A DNA stretch of 64,000 nucleotides from CP2-2F sp034432555 (GTDB lineage Bacteria; Chloroflexota; Anaerolineae; Aggregatilineales; UBA2796), in assembly GCA_034432555.1 (NCBI GenBank), contig DAOUBW010000045.1, forward strand, positions 1 through 64,000, given 5' to 3'. The position numbers and the translations under genes were made by a program. Shown piece after piece: positions 8,213 to 17,198 of the stretch (position 1 is the stretch's first letter; every line of letters starts with the position of its first letter). The notes under the pieces were generated by a model. It was not told the origin of the DNA. It did no database searches and worked only from the letters and a program-made list of their open reading frames with translations.

Positions 8213-9007
8213 TTACAAACTCTTTGCACCATGATCCAGCACCCCGCGCTCACTTTTGCCCATGCGCCAATCGGTTGCCGCAGCAAGTGCTGCCTGCACG
8301 TATGCTTGTGCCGTCTGAACGGCTGTCATCAAGGTGCGCCCATGTGCCAACTCCGCCGTGATGCACGCGGCAAATGTGCAGCCAGCACCACGTGGATTCC
8401 GCACTGCAAGGCGCGGTGTCTCAAAGACATGCACCTGATCAGCCTCCCACAGCACATCGCGGATGATGTGTGCATCAGCATGACCGCCTTTGATCAACAC
8501 CGCACGTGCACCCAGATCAGCAAGCGCACGCGCCGCACGCAGCAGATCATCCACTGTGGTAATCGTTAAGCCTGTCAGCAGATGCACCTCATCCAGATTA
8601 GGCGTGATCAGGCGCGCACGCGGAAAGAGCAAGCGCTTGTAGGCTTCCAGTGCTTCGGGCGTCACGATTTGGCGTCCGCTGCCATCCACCAACACGGGAT
8701 CAACAATCAGGGCGGGAAACTCAGGCGGAATGGACTCCGCAACGGCTGTGATGATCTCTGCGCTGAGCAGCAGACCACACTTAATGGCATCGGCGCCCAA
8801 ATCGTTTAGCACAAGGCTGATCTGCTGCATGACAAAATCAGGCGGCAAGCGGTGAAAGGCGGCAATCTGGGTTGAGTCCTGTGCGGTGAGCGCCGTCAGT
8901 GCAGACATGCCATACACGCCGCGTGCCATAAACGTCTTTAGGTCTGCCTGCACGCCGGCAGCGCCGCTCGAATCGGAAGCGGCAATGGCGAGCGCGCGTG
9001 GAATCAT
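8213..9007 (-). CDS. thiD: Hydroxymethylpyrimidine/phosphomethylpyrimidine kinase
   Basis: A 264-residue ribokinase-fold protein with the ThiD N-terminus (ALAIAASDSSGAAGVQADLKTF), MSALTALTAQ, DPVLVDGSG and the C-terminal RGAGCTFAACITAELAHG anion-hole motif. ThiD phosphorylates HMP and HMP-P to make the pyrimidine half of thiamine. ATGA overlaps the stop of the upstream M20 hydrolase gene, so it is the last gene of that operon. No thiE, thiC or TPP riboswitch is seen nearby, so salvage of HMP or a related pyridoxal-kinase role is possible. Confidence 0.9.
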   Translation of the reverse strand: MIPRALAIAASDSSGAAGVQADLKTFMARGVYGMSALTALTAQDSTQIAAFHRLPPDFVMQQISLVLNDLGADAIKCGLLLSAEIITAVAESIPPEFPALIVDPVLVDGSGRQIVTPEALEAYKRLLFPRARLITPNLDEVHLLTGLTITTVDDLLRAARALADLGARAVLIKGGHADAHIIRDVLWEADQVHVFETPRLAVRNPRGAGCTFAACITAELAHGRTLMTAVQTAQAYVQAALAAATDWRMGKSERGVLDHGAKSL

Positions 9008-10176
9008 GCTGAGAGCGCTGCGCCAAGCGCGTAATAGCCTTCCGCCGCGCCAAAGAGTTGATCCAGCGCCAGATATTCATCGGTGATGTGCGCTGTCGCC
9101 TCTGTGCCGGGACCATAACCGATCACGGGCAAGCCAAGGCTGGCGGCATAGCTGCCATTGGTGCAAAAGCTGTAGTGACCGATCTCGGCTACCTGCCCTG
9201 CCTTTTGCAAGGCGGAGCGCGCTGCCGTCACAAAAGCACTCGCCTCATCAGTGTGCCACGCTGCTTGGAACTTTTTGCCGTGCAGCGTTAAGCCTGTGTA
9301 GCAGGTAAACTCGCCTAGCTCGATGAGTGCCTCAGCGCGGAAGGTTGGATCAGTGGCGGCAAGCTGCGCGATCACCTCGTGAATCGGCACAAGGACGCTC
9401 TCGGCAGTTTCGCCAAGCAGCACGCGCCGATCATAGCGCGCACGGCACTGGTAAGGCAGCACCGAAACGCATGGATAAGGCGTGCTGATGATCTCGGTTG
9501 GCTCTAGAATGCCTTTGCCAAGCCGTGTGTCGGCTGGTGGCGTCAGCCCATCCAGCGCACTGACCAACTTCGCCATCTGTTTGAGCGCGTTTACGCCAAG
9601 CTGCGGTGTGCTGGCGTGTGCCGATTTGCCGTAGGTAGTGATCATCATTTCTGCCCGTCCGCGCCCGGCAGTCACTAAGCGCAGTTCAGTTGATTCGCCA
9701 ATGACGACCAGATCAGGTTTGTGCGCTTCTAGCACGCGGCTGAACGCCAAGCCTTCAATCACTTCCTCACCCACAGAGGCAGATAGCAGTGCCGTGCCGC
9801 GCAGCACGCCATCTTGCTTGGCATAAGCAAGCGCTGCCATAGAGGCTGCTACCGCGCCTTTCATATCGCAGGTGCCACGCCCATAAAGTTTGCCCTCAGT
9901 AACCACAGCGCCGAACGGATCGTAGCGCCATGCGCTCAGATCGCCCACTCCGACCGTATCTACATGCGAGTCGTAGATAATCGTGGCGCCTTCGCTGCCG
10001 TAGAGCGTGCCAACCAAATTGCCGCAGTCATCTATATGGACTGAGTCGTAGCCAAGTTCGCGCATCCACTGCGCGGCGCGCTGGATAACTGCGCCTTCCT
10101 CGCCTGCCAAAGACGGAATTTGCACCAACGATTGTATGATGGCGAGAATTTGTTCGCACCGTACCTCAGAGAGCAT
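9004..10176 (-). CDS. M20-family metallohydrolase, YgeY-like
   Basis: A 390-residue zinc aminoacylase/carboxypeptidase-type enzyme. Metal and catalytic motifs are visible: YDSHVDTVGVGD near residue 70, YGRGTCDMKGA near 98, and SVGEEVIEGLAF near 128 with the catalytic Glu pair; dimerisation-domain His in GKSAHAS near 184. The overall pattern (SHVDTVGVGD..W..DPF) resembles the YgeY group, often annotated as selenium-metabolism-linked hydrolase, though nothing here points to selenium. It likely cleaves an amide bond of an N-acyl amino acid or similar compound. It starts 2 bases after the dehydrogenase stop and overlaps thiD by 4 bases. Confidence 0.85.
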   Translation of the reverse strand: MLSEVRCEQILAIIQSLVQIPSLAGEEGAVIQRAAQWMRELGYDSVHIDDCGNLVGTLYGSEGATIIYDSHVDTVGVGDLSAWRYDPFGAVVTEGKLYGRGTCDMKGAVAASMAALAYAKQDGVLRGTALLSASVGEEVIEGLAFSRVLEAHKPDLVVIGESTELRLVTAGRGRAEMMITTYGKSAHASTPQLGVNALKQMAKLVSALDGLTPPADTRLGKGILEPTEIISTPYPCVSVLPYQCRARYDRRVLLGETAESVLVPIHEVIAQLAATDPTFRAEALIELGEFTCYTGLTLHGKKFQAAWHTDEASAFVTAARSALQKAGQVAEIGHYSFCTNGSYAASLGLPVIGYGPGTEATAHITDEYLALDQLFGAAEGYYALGAALSA

Positions 10177-10178
10177 GG

Positions 10179-11225
10179 TTATCCTTTCATCTGTGGCAGA
10201 ACCATAGCACGCAGCACGCCATGCTGATAGGTTGCGGCTGATTCAAATGCCTCTGCGGCGCGTGCCAATGGCATTTGGAACTGACCGAGTGCGTCGAGGT
10301 CTATTAAGCCACGCTCTGCGAGCGCGATAGATGCCTCGTAGGTGTGGTTCATCCGCCGTGAATAGATGATGGTCAGCTCTTTGCGGCGCACGACAGACGC
10401 CTTTAAGGTAAACTCATCTTCAGCGGGAATGCCCACGATGATCACTCTGCCGCCGTTGCGCGCTGCCAGCGCACACTGGTTAGCAGTATCGGTCACCCAA
10501 GCTGCCTCAAAAGCAACATCCACGCCGCGCTTGTTGGTCAGGCGCAGCGCCGCTTGGATGGGATCGCCCTGCTCAATATTAAGGCAGTGATCCGCGCCAA
10601 AATTCGCTGCCATATCCAACCGCCAAGCGTAGCGATCCACAGCGATGACGCGCCGTGCGCCCGCCAAGCGCGCCAACCGAACGCACAACAAGCCGATAGT
10701 GCCGCAGCCGATCACCAAGACATCTTCGCCGTGCTGCACTGCGCCTAGCCGCGCCGCGTGCAGCGCCACACCGAGTGGCTCCAGCATGGCAGCGCCTACA
10801 TCGCTGATCGACTCAGGCACTGGCACAACCGACCGTGCAGGATGCACCATTCGCTGCTGAAGCGCGCCGTGCTGCGGAAAGTAGCCCATAAACTGCAAGT
10901 TTGTGCAGAGATGGTGCTGCCCATGCTGGCAAAACTCACAGGCAAGGCAAGGCGTGGCAGGATCGATGGCGACGCGCTGCCCAACGCGCAATGTGGACGG
11001 CGCCTCCGCGCCCAACGCGATGATCACACCGCTTGCCTCATGCCCCAGCACAATCGGATCAGCGCTGGAGACACCGCCGATGTTGCCCAGCAAGTAGGTA
11101 TGCAGGTCGCTGCCGCAAATGCCAACCGCCGTCACCTCCAGCAGCACTTCGCCCGGCTGTGGCTCAGCATCGGGGATTTCACGCAGGCGAATATCGCGCA
11201 CGCCGTGAAAAAAGGCGGCTTGCAT
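10179..11225 (-). CDS. Zinc-dependent alcohol/polyol dehydrogenase (MDR family)
   Basis: A 348-residue medium-chain dehydrogenase. Catalytic-zinc ligands appear in GICGSDLHTYL and LGHEASGVI. The four structural-zinc cysteines are in CLACEFCQHGQHHLC near residues 92-106. The Rossmann motif is VIGCGTIGLLCVRLAR near 168. The closest types are sorbitol/threonine/idonate dehydrogenases acting on secondary alcohols with NAD(P). I use the ATG at 11225 (MQAAFFHGVRDIRLREI), the canonical family start, rather than an upstream ATG whose extra 17 residues would overlap the cupin gene. It sits in the cupin-dehydrogenase-hydrolase-thiD operon. Confidence 0.88.
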   Translation of the reverse strand: MQAAFFHGVRDIRLREIPDAEPQPGEVLLEVTAVGICGSDLHTYLLGNIGGVSSADPIVLGHEASGVIIALGAEAPSTLRVGQRVAIDPATPCLACEFCQHGQHHLCTNLQFMGYFPQHGALQQRMVHPARSVVPVPESISDVGAAMLEPLGVALHAARLGAVQHGEDVLVIGCGTIGLLCVRLARLAGARRVIAVDRYAWRLDMAANFGADHCLNIEQGDPIQAALRLTNKRGVDVAFEAAWVTDTANQCALAARNGGRVIIVGIPAEDEFTLKASVVRRKELTIIYSRRMNHTYEASIALAERGLIDLDALGQFQMPLARAAEAFESAATYQHGVLRAMVLPQMKG

Positions 11226-11229
11226 GGCG

Positions 11230-11652
11230 CTAGTCCGTCTTAGATTCAGGCTGACGGGCTGGCACAGCACAAACATCGGGCTGTGCTGTCTTGGGTGGGA
11301 TGATGCACAGGAAGGTCAGCGGTTCATTGCCAATGTTCTCGAACTGGTGGCGCTCCCAACCTGCCACGTAGACCACATCGCCCGCGCTCACCTCTTCGTA
11401 ACGCTCACCGAGCAGCACCCGCGCCCGCCCGTGCATGATCAGCACGCCGTGATCGTGTTCGTGGTGATCAAGATTAGAAGCCTGTCCGACGGGAATCGTA
11501 AAATAGCGCAAGGCAAAGTTGGGTGCGCCATCGGACTCACCGATCAGTACTTGTTTAGTGGCGGAAACGCCCTCTGCACCGTAGCGCTCTACCGCCACGC
11601 CCTCCCACTGCCAGAAAGGTGCTTCTCCTATGCGTTTGTGAACGACTCCCAT
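11230..11652 (-). CDS. Single-domain cupin protein
   Basis: A 140-residue protein with a cupin_2 barrel: motif 1 DHHEHDHGVLIMHGRARVLLG (about 67-87) gives His/His/His ligands, and motif 2 GDVVYVAGWERHQFEN contains the distal His. Such proteins are metal-dependent isomerases, dioxygenases or small-molecule sensors; the function cannot be assigned. It is first in a tight four-gene operon with a dehydrogenase, an M20 hydrolase and thiD, so it may act on the same small molecule. GAGAGGAT before the ATG provides the ribosome-binding site. Confidence 0.8.
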   Translation of the reverse strand: MGVVHKRIGEAPFWQWEGVAVERYGAEGVSATKQVLIGESDGAPNFALRYFTIPVGQASNLDHHEHDHGVLIMHGRARVLLGERYEEVSAGDVVYVAGWERHQFENIGNEPLTFLCIIPPKTAQPDVCAVPARQPESKTD

Positions 11653-11753
11653 CTTTCATCCTCTCCGCTCAAGCAATTCAGAATTCAAAAGAAGGCGAGT
11701 TTGCACCCGCCTTGCTTATTTTTCTATAACTATAGCGCATTTAACAAGTGACG

Positions 11754-12800
11754 CTAGGCACTGAAGTTGCTGAAATCGTCGTTTTTCGGCTTGCGTTTGC
11801 GCGTTTGTGGCATAAAGGCGCTGATCACCAACAGCAGTACGGCTAAGCCCGTGGCGCCACCGCCATAGATCAGGAAGCCATTGGCAACCCTTGAGATAGC
11901 ATTCGTCACGACGCCCAGTGTAGCACTCCGCAGATCAGGGCTGCTTTGTAAACCTGCCTCGATCAGCGCCGAGTCGATGCCGCTGGCAACGGCATTGCTG
12001 GCAACACCGCTAATGATGGTAATGCCGATGAGCAGGACAGGCACTGCTGGCACCAACAGCGTGCCGCCCAGCACACTAAAGATGCCTTTGGTAGAGCGAG
12101 CCGCCAAGAAGGCAACTGATAGCCACGTGAAGAACACCACTATCAGCGTGGAAAACACGCCGCTGCCCAACACAAAGCGCACCGAATCGCCCAACACCGC
12201 GCCTGTCTGCGTGTTCGGCGGAACAGGATCACCTAACGGCTGAAAATCGGGCAGGCTTTCGACGAAGCGCGGCAGGTTGGCGCGCACCTCTGCGGTCACT
12301 TCCTGTGCGCTTTTATCGGCAGGCAAACAGGTCGGTAGGATGAAATCCTCCTGCGGATTCTGCGGCGTACATTGCGGCAAACTCCTCACTAAAACGTCTG
12401 CAAAGACGCCAATCTGCGCATTGGTGAGGTTCGCCTTCAACGGGCGCAAGTCCCACGTGAGCGCCAGCCCACGTGATAAATCCTCAAGGTAATCGAAAAC
12501 GGCGTTGATGTTCCGCAACACTTCATTGCGGATATAGTCAGGCGGCGCAACCTCTTGAATCGCTTTGGAGAAGGCACTTGTTGTCTCAGGGTCTAGCTGT
12601 TGCCCATCACGCACCTGTAACGACACTTCATAGTCCAAATTGCTGCCCAACAGCGCAGCATAAATGCCCGGCTCGCTGAACAGGTCAGTATAGAAGCTGC
12701 GATCCGTTAGCCATGTGCTGACGGAAGCTGTAATCAGACCGCAGAACGCCAGCGGCACAAACACGAATATAAAGACGAAAAACGCTAGACAGGAACGCAT
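11754..12800 (-). CDS. Conserved membrane protein of unknown function
   Basis: About 348 residues. An N-terminal hydrophobic segment (FFVFIFVFVPLAFCGLITASV) is followed by an extracytoplasmic region of about 180 residues with YTDLFSEPGIYAALL and two cysteines (QCTPQ, PTCLP). Three hydrophobic segments follow: TLIVVFFTWLSVAFLA, a VPVLLIGITIISG segment, and GLAVLLLVISAFM before a basic tail. I do not recognise the family. The start at 12800 is chosen because GAGGAGA lies 5 bases upstream; the longer frame from 12845 would put this site inside the gene. It follows topA on the same strand with about 60 bases between. Confidence 0.7.
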   Translation of the reverse strand: MRSCLAFFVFIFVFVPLAFCGLITASVSTWLTDRSFYTDLFSEPGIYAALLGSNLDYEVSLQVRDGQQLDPETTSAFSKAIQEVAPPDYIRNEVLRNINAVFDYLEDLSRGLALTWDLRPLKANLTNAQIGVFADVLVRSLPQCTPQNPQEDFILPTCLPADKSAQEVTAEVRANLPRFVESLPDFQPLGDPVPPNTQTGAVLGDSVRFVLGSGVFSTLIVVFFTWLSVAFLAARSTKGIFSVLGGTLLVPAVPVLLIGITIISGVASNAVASGIDSALIEAGLQSSPDLRSATLGVVTNAISRVANGFLIYGGGATGLAVLLLVISAFMPQTRKRKPKNDDFSNFSA

Positions 12801-12805
12801 CACAC

Positions 12806-12812
12806 TCTCCTC
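12806..12812 (-). promoter_or_regulatory. Ribosome-binding site deciding the membrane protein start
   Basis: GAGGAGA on the minus strand, 5 bases before the ATG at 12800-12798. Confidence 0.6.
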
Positions 12813-12860
12813 GTCAGGATGCTTAACGCGCTGAGAGTGTACCACAAGGCTTTGGTACAG

Positions 12861-15503
12861 CTAAGCAGCACCCTTAGATTTTTTCGGCTTGCTCGGTTGT
12901 TTCGGCTGCTTGGGCGCTGGCTTAGGGCGGGCTTTGCCTGCTGGCTTGCTCCGTGTTTTGCCACCGCTGGCTTTGCCCTTTTCGAGCAGCAGCTTCAGGG
13001 CTTGCGCTAGAGTCAGGGTTTCAGGCTTCACTTCGGGCGGCAGTTTGGCATTGACCTTGCCGTGCTTGATGTAGAAGCCGTATGGACCGTCCATCAGCGC
13101 GACGGGCGCCTCATCATCCGGATGGGCGCCAAGTTCGCGGACAGGCGCAGCTTTCTTACGGGATCGCCCTGCGCCTTTCGGCTGGCTGAGCAGTTCTAGG
13201 GCGCGCTCTAGCGAGATGGTTAGCACATCATCGCCTGCCGTGAGCGAGCGGAACTCATCGCCATGCCGCACATAGGCGCCAAAACGCCCGACGGCTGCTG
13301 TGATAGGCACGCCCGTCTGTGGATGTTTGCCTAAGGTGCGCGGAAGGCTCAGCAAACTCAGCGCCACCTCCAGCGTCACCTGATCGGCGGTCATGCCTTT
13401 CAGCAAAGAGGCGCGCTTTGGCTTCGCGCCATTATCGCCTTCGCCAAGCTGCACATACTGTCCGTAGCGCCCTTCAAGGAGCAGAATTGGCTCACCTGTC
13501 TGTGGATGATGCCCAATCACATTGCCACCGCTTGCCTTTTGTTGCAGCAGGCGCAGTGCCATAGCCTCATCAAGTTCGGCAGGCGGCAAATCAGGCGGCA
13601 GTGAGGCGCGTAAAGGCTCAGCCTCAGTGATTTGCTCAATGTAGGCGCCGTATTTGCCAATGCGGACACGCGCCTTAATCGCCTCTAGGCTCACGGCGTA
13701 AATCTCACGCGGATCAATGCTCTGCGCCTTGCGTTCGACTTGTGTCTCCAAGCCGTTTTCGCCGCAGTAGAAGGTTTTGAGGTAAGGCAACCATTCGGCG
13801 TTGCCTTCGGCGATGTCGTCCAGGGTTTGCTCCATGCGCGCCGTGAACCGTGTATCCACCAGATCAGGGAAGTGCGCTTCCAACAGGCGATTAACGCTAT
13901 AGGCGGTGAAAGTTGGCACAAGCTGATTCGCCTGCTTGACCACATAGCCGCGCTCCTGAATAGTGCTGATGATCGAGGCGTAGGTGCTGGGTCTGCCAAT
14001 GCCTTCGCGCTCTAAGGTCTGCACGACAGCAGCCTCTGTATAGCGCGGTGGTGGCTGTGTCTCATGCTTGAGCGGCTCAAGCTGGCGGCAGGTGAGCGCA
14101 TCATTAACCTTCAACGGCGGCAAGAGCGTTTCGCGGTCTTGCAATGCTGCTTCAGGGTCATCAGAGCCTTCCACATAAGCGCGCAAGAAGCCGGGAAAAT
14201 CAATGCGGCGTCCGTTCGCCTGAAAACGGGCATCCTCAACCTGAATGGTGGCGGTGAGCGTGGTAATTTGGGCATCTGCCATTTGTGAGGCGATGGTGCG
14301 CGTCCAGATCAGGGTATAGAGCGCTGCCTGTGTACCGCTCAAGCCAAGCTGATCAGCCGTCCGCATCTGTGTGCCAGCAGGGCGAATTGCCTCATGCGCC
14401 TCTTGTGCGTTCTTGCTCTTGGTGGTGTACTGGCGCGGTTTGGCGCTTAGGAATTGATCGCCGTAGCGGGCGCTGATGGCGCGCCGTGCGGCACTGATCG
14501 CCTCTGAGGAAAGGTGTACCGAGTCGGTACGCATGTAGGTGATGAAGCCTTCCTCGTAGAGCTTTTGGGCAATTTGCATGGTTTGCTTGGAAGAAAGGCG
14601 CAGTTTGCGGTTTGCCTCCTGCTGCAAGGTGGAGGTGGTGAAAGGCGGCGGCGGCGCTTGGCGCTGTTGGCGCTCGTTTAGTTCTGCCACGCGCCACGCA
14701 CCTTTGAGCAGCCGCCCAGCTAATGCTTTGGCAGCTTTCTCATCCAGCAGCAACACTTTTTTACCCTTTGCCAGTTGCCCTGTGCGGTCGTCAAAGTCTT
14801 TACCCGTCGCCACGCGCAGATCGCCCACGCTCTGCAACAGTGCTTCAAAGGGCATCTTCGGCGCTTCGGGCAAGATCAGGGTGGCGCGTAAATCCCAATA
14901 GGAGCCTGAACGGAACAGGCGGCGTTCTTCCTCACGGCGCACCAGCAAGCGCACCGCCACGGACTGCACACGCCCGGCAGAGAGCCCCGGCGCAATTTTC
15001 TTCCACAGCAGCGGCGAGACGGTGTAGCCGACCAACCGATCTAAGATACGGCGCGTCTCTTGGGCGCGCACCAACCGCTGATCGACTTGGCGCGGATTAC
15101 GCAGTGCCTCTTGGATCGCCTCTTTGGTAATTTCGTGAAAGACCATCCGCCGCACGGGAATTTTTGGTTTTAGCACTTCTAATAAGTGCCAGCCGATGCT
15201 CTCACCTTCGCGGTCTTCGTCAGTGGCGAGGATAAGTTCTTCCGCAGCCTTAAGGGCTTCCTTGATTTCTTGCACCACCTTGCGCTTGCGGGAAGAAATC
15301 ACATACAGCGGCGCAAAATTGTTGTCCACATCCACGCCGAGCCGCGCCCATGCTTTGCCCTTGTGCGCCGCTGGAATTTCGCTGGCGGATTCGGGCAAGT
15401 CGCGCACGTGACCCATACTGGCAAGCACCTGATAGCCTGCTGGCAAAAAGCCACGTATGGTTTTGGCTTTGGTGGGCGATTCTACGATTACAAGTCGTGT
15501 CAT
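12861..15503 (-). CDS. topA: DNA topoisomerase I (type IA)
   Basis: An 880-residue type IA topoisomerase relaxing negative supercoils. The Toprim domain opens with LVIVESPTKAKTIRGFLP and carries LATDEDREGESIGWHL (acidic metal residues). The active-site Tyr lies in EEGFITYMRTDSVHLS near residue 330. TEAAVVQTLEREGIGRPSTYASII is the conserved domain-4 segment. The C-terminus has several TopA C-terminal repeats (GRYGQYVQLG, GRFGAYVRHG, GPYGFYIKHG) rather than four-cysteine zinc fingers. A Lys/Pro-rich tail of about 45 residues likely binds DNA. The divergent gene starts about 105 bases away. Confidence 0.96.
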   Translation of the reverse strand: MTRLVIVESPTKAKTIRGFLPAGYQVLASMGHVRDLPESASEIPAAHKGKAWARLGVDVDNNFAPLYVISSRKRKVVQEIKEALKAAEELILATDEDREGESIGWHLLEVLKPKIPVRRMVFHEITKEAIQEALRNPRQVDQRLVRAQETRRILDRLVGYTVSPLLWKKIAPGLSAGRVQSVAVRLLVRREEERRLFRSGSYWDLRATLILPEAPKMPFEALLQSVGDLRVATGKDFDDRTGQLAKGKKVLLLDEKAAKALAGRLLKGAWRVAELNERQQRQAPPPPFTTSTLQQEANRKLRLSSKQTMQIAQKLYEEGFITYMRTDSVHLSSEAISAARRAISARYGDQFLSAKPRQYTTKSKNAQEAHEAIRPAGTQMRTADQLGLSGTQAALYTLIWTRTIASQMADAQITTLTATIQVEDARFQANGRRIDFPGFLRAYVEGSDDPEAALQDRETLLPPLKVNDALTCRQLEPLKHETQPPPRYTEAAVVQTLEREGIGRPSTYASIISTIQERGYVVKQANQLVPTFTAYSVNRLLEAHFPDLVDTRFTARMEQTLDDIAEGNAEWLPYLKTFYCGENGLETQVERKAQSIDPREIYAVSLEAIKARVRIGKYGAYIEQITEAEPLRASLPPDLPPAELDEAMALRLLQQKASGGNVIGHHPQTGEPILLLEGRYGQYVQLGEGDNGAKPKRASLLKGMTADQVTLEVALSLLSLPRTLGKHPQTGVPITAAVGRFGAYVRHGDEFRSLTAGDDVLTISLERALELLSQPKGAGRSRKKAAPVRELGAHPDDEAPVALMDGPYGFYIKHGKVNAKLPPEVKPETLTLAQALKLLLEKGKASGGKTRSKPAGKARPKPAPKQPKQPSKPKKSKGAA

Positions 15504-15607
15504 GTGGTTACCTTATGTTTTCGATCAGTCTGAACAAGTTTCGCAAATGCGGCGTATTTTGCAAGAGCCATTTGGCGCATTGGGCAAGGCAGCCTAAAAT
15601 TTTATGC

Positions 15608-16510
15608 ATGCGTGCATTCTACACCGATATTTTCGTTTTGCCCTTACCCGAAGGACATCGCTTTCCAATGGCGAAATATCGCCTGCTGCGCGAGCGCCTG
15701 CTTGAAACGAGCGTGATCGCGTCCGAATGCCTAAAGGTGCCGCACGCCGCCACCGATGCTGAATTGCTGCGCGCTCACGATGCCGACTACGTGCGCCGTG
15801 TGCAGCATGGCGAACTGACCCACCAAGAGATACGCCGCATTGGCTTCCCGTGGTCAGCGGCGATGGTCGAGCGTTCGCGGCGCAGCAGCGGCGCAACCAT
15901 CGAGGCATGTTATGCTGCCCTACAAGACGGTGTGGCTGTCAATTTGGCGGGCGGCACCCATCACGCCTTTCGGGATCGCGGTGGCGGCTACTGCGTCTTT
16001 AACGATGCAGCCATCGCAGCGCGGACGTTGCAGGCGGAAGGCTTGGCGCGCCGCGTCGTGATCCTCGATTGTGATGTGCATCAGGGCGATGGCACAGCCG
16101 CTATTCTACGCGATGATCCCACCATCTTCACCTTCTCGATACACGGCGAGACGAACTATCCCTTCCACAAACAACAGAGCGACCTTGATATCGGCTTGCC
16201 GGATGGCACAACCGATGCTGCCTACCTTGCCGCATTGGCGCAGGGTGTGCAGGAATCACTGCGGCGTGCCGATGCTGATTTTGCGATTTACCTTGCCGGC
16301 GCCGATCCATTCGAGGGCGATCAGCTCGGCAAGCTGAAGATCAGTCTGGCAGGGCTTGCCGCACGTGACCATTTGGTGCTGCGTGCCTGCCGTGCGGCGG
16401 GTCTGCCCGTCGCTGTAGCGATGGCGGGTGGCTATGCCAAGCAAGTTGAGGATATTGTGGCAGTGCATTACCAAACGGTGAGCATCGCCGCTGAATATTG
16501 CAGTGCTTAG
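15608..16510 (+). CDS. Histone-deacetylase-superfamily amidohydrolase
   Basis: A 300-residue arginase/deacetylase-fold protein. Recognisable elements are PEGHRFPMAKYRLL at the N-terminus, the HH dyad in GGTHHAFRDRGGGYCVFNDAA near residues 115-135, DCDVHQGDGTA near 155 with zinc ligands Asp and His, and the later LAGADPFEGDQLG with the third Asp ligand. Bacterial members remove acetyl or other acyl groups from amines (polyamines, acetoin-utilisation-type substrates). I take the ATG at 15608 as start because upstream sequence in this frame overlaps topA and lacks family similarity. It is divergent from topA. Confidence 0.88.
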   Translation: MRAFYTDIFVLPLPEGHRFPMAKYRLLRERLLETSVIASECLKVPHAATDAELLRAHDADYVRRVQHGELTHQEIRRIGFPWSAAMVERSRRSSGATIEACYAALQDGVAVNLAGGTHHAFRDRGGGYCVFNDAAIAARTLQAEGLARRVVILDCDVHQGDGTAAILRDDPTIFTFSIHGETNYPFHKQQSDLDIGLPDGTTDAAYLAALAQGVQESLRRADADFAIYLAGADPFEGDQLGKLKISLAGLAARDHLVLRACRAAGLPVAVAMAGGYAKQVEDIVAVHYQTVSIAAEYCSA

Positions 16511-16625
16511 CAAGCAGCACATGGCACACCTTGTCTGCCTGCCCAAACGCCTTTCGCACTTTGCGCGCATTGTGATATACTTCACGCTAATTTATCTCGC
16601 CCCGCACAGATTGGAGTCGGCTTCC

Positions 16626-17066
16626 ATGCGTAATTTCCAGACCTTAGACGACACTAAGGTTGACTCCGGCTCGGAAAGCCTAGAGATTTTTCTGAGCGCC
16701 GCCGATGATGACCAGCCGCGCCTTGCCGTTCGTCGGGAAGGCACGTATGTCACGCTCTCTGCCAGCTACGGTCCGCTCGAAATTGCGATGCGCCCGCGCT
16801 ATGAAGACTTGCTGCGCGCCTTGACTCGGCTAACGATTGTGGAAGGTTTACTGACAACGCGGCAAGTTGGCACGAATCAGGCATATCTCGCGCTTGGCTT
16901 GCACAGCGATGGCAGCCTGCTGCTGCGCCTGACCATTGTGGCGGATGCTACTGGGCATTTCAGCATCAACCTGCGCTTGGTAGATAGCGTGCGCCAGCAT
17001 CTCTACACATGGCTGGATGTGGCAGGCTTCAACGGACGCGCTGACACCCGTTCGACGAACGCCTGA
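16626..17066 (+). CDS. Hypothetical protein, 146 residues
   Basis: Starts MRNFQTLDDTKVDSGSESLEIFL, with GGAG about 9 bases before the ATG. It has no signal peptide or membrane segment and alternates beta-type stretches (RLAVRREGTYVTLSASYG, LAL..DGSLLLRLTIVAD) with one helix (RYEDLLRALTRLTIVEGLL). I do not recognise the family. It lies about 115 bases downstream of the deacetylase-like gene and is followed by a strong stem-loop. A longer frame upstream to 16503 would overlap the previous gene and lacks support. Confidence 0.65.
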   Translation: MRNFQTLDDTKVDSGSESLEIFLSAADDDQPRLAVRREGTYVTLSASYGPLEIAMRPRYEDLLRALTRLTIVEGLLTTRQVGTNQAYLALGLHSDGSLLLRLTIVADATGHFSINLRLVDSVRQHLYTWLDVAGFNGRADTRSTNA

Positions 17067-17093
17067 GAGACGCTCACCGCGCCCTTCATTGAA

Positions 17094-17123
17094 CCACTGT
17101 AAGCCCATCACGGCTTGCAGTGG
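17094..17123 (+). terminator. Stem-loop after the 146-residue protein gene
   Basis: CCACTGTAAGCC (17094-17105) pairs with GGCTTGCAGTGG (17112-17123) over 12 bp with one G-U, loop CATCAC. No T-run follows, so it may be a Rho-dependent stop, mRNA end protection or another structured element. Confidence 0.5.
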
Positions 17124-17198
17124 CGCTGCTCGCCTGTTCACCGCATGCAGCTTGCCTTGCTAAGCTGTATAGCGCCCGCTACACTCAACCCACCTAAG

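Noticed and set aside
8213..9007. TPP riboswitch before thiD
   Set aside because: thiD is the last gene of an operon with a 4-base overlap; no riboswitch-like leader is visible before the operon's first gene.
9004..10176. Selenium metabolism role for the YgeY-like hydrolase
   Set aside because: The name comes from one gene cluster in E. coli; no selenium genes or Sec codon are seen here.
15350..15607. Longer N-terminus for the deacetylase-like protein
   Set aside because: It would overlap topA and shows Trp/Ser-rich shadow sequence with no family match; ATG 15608 starts the conserved part.
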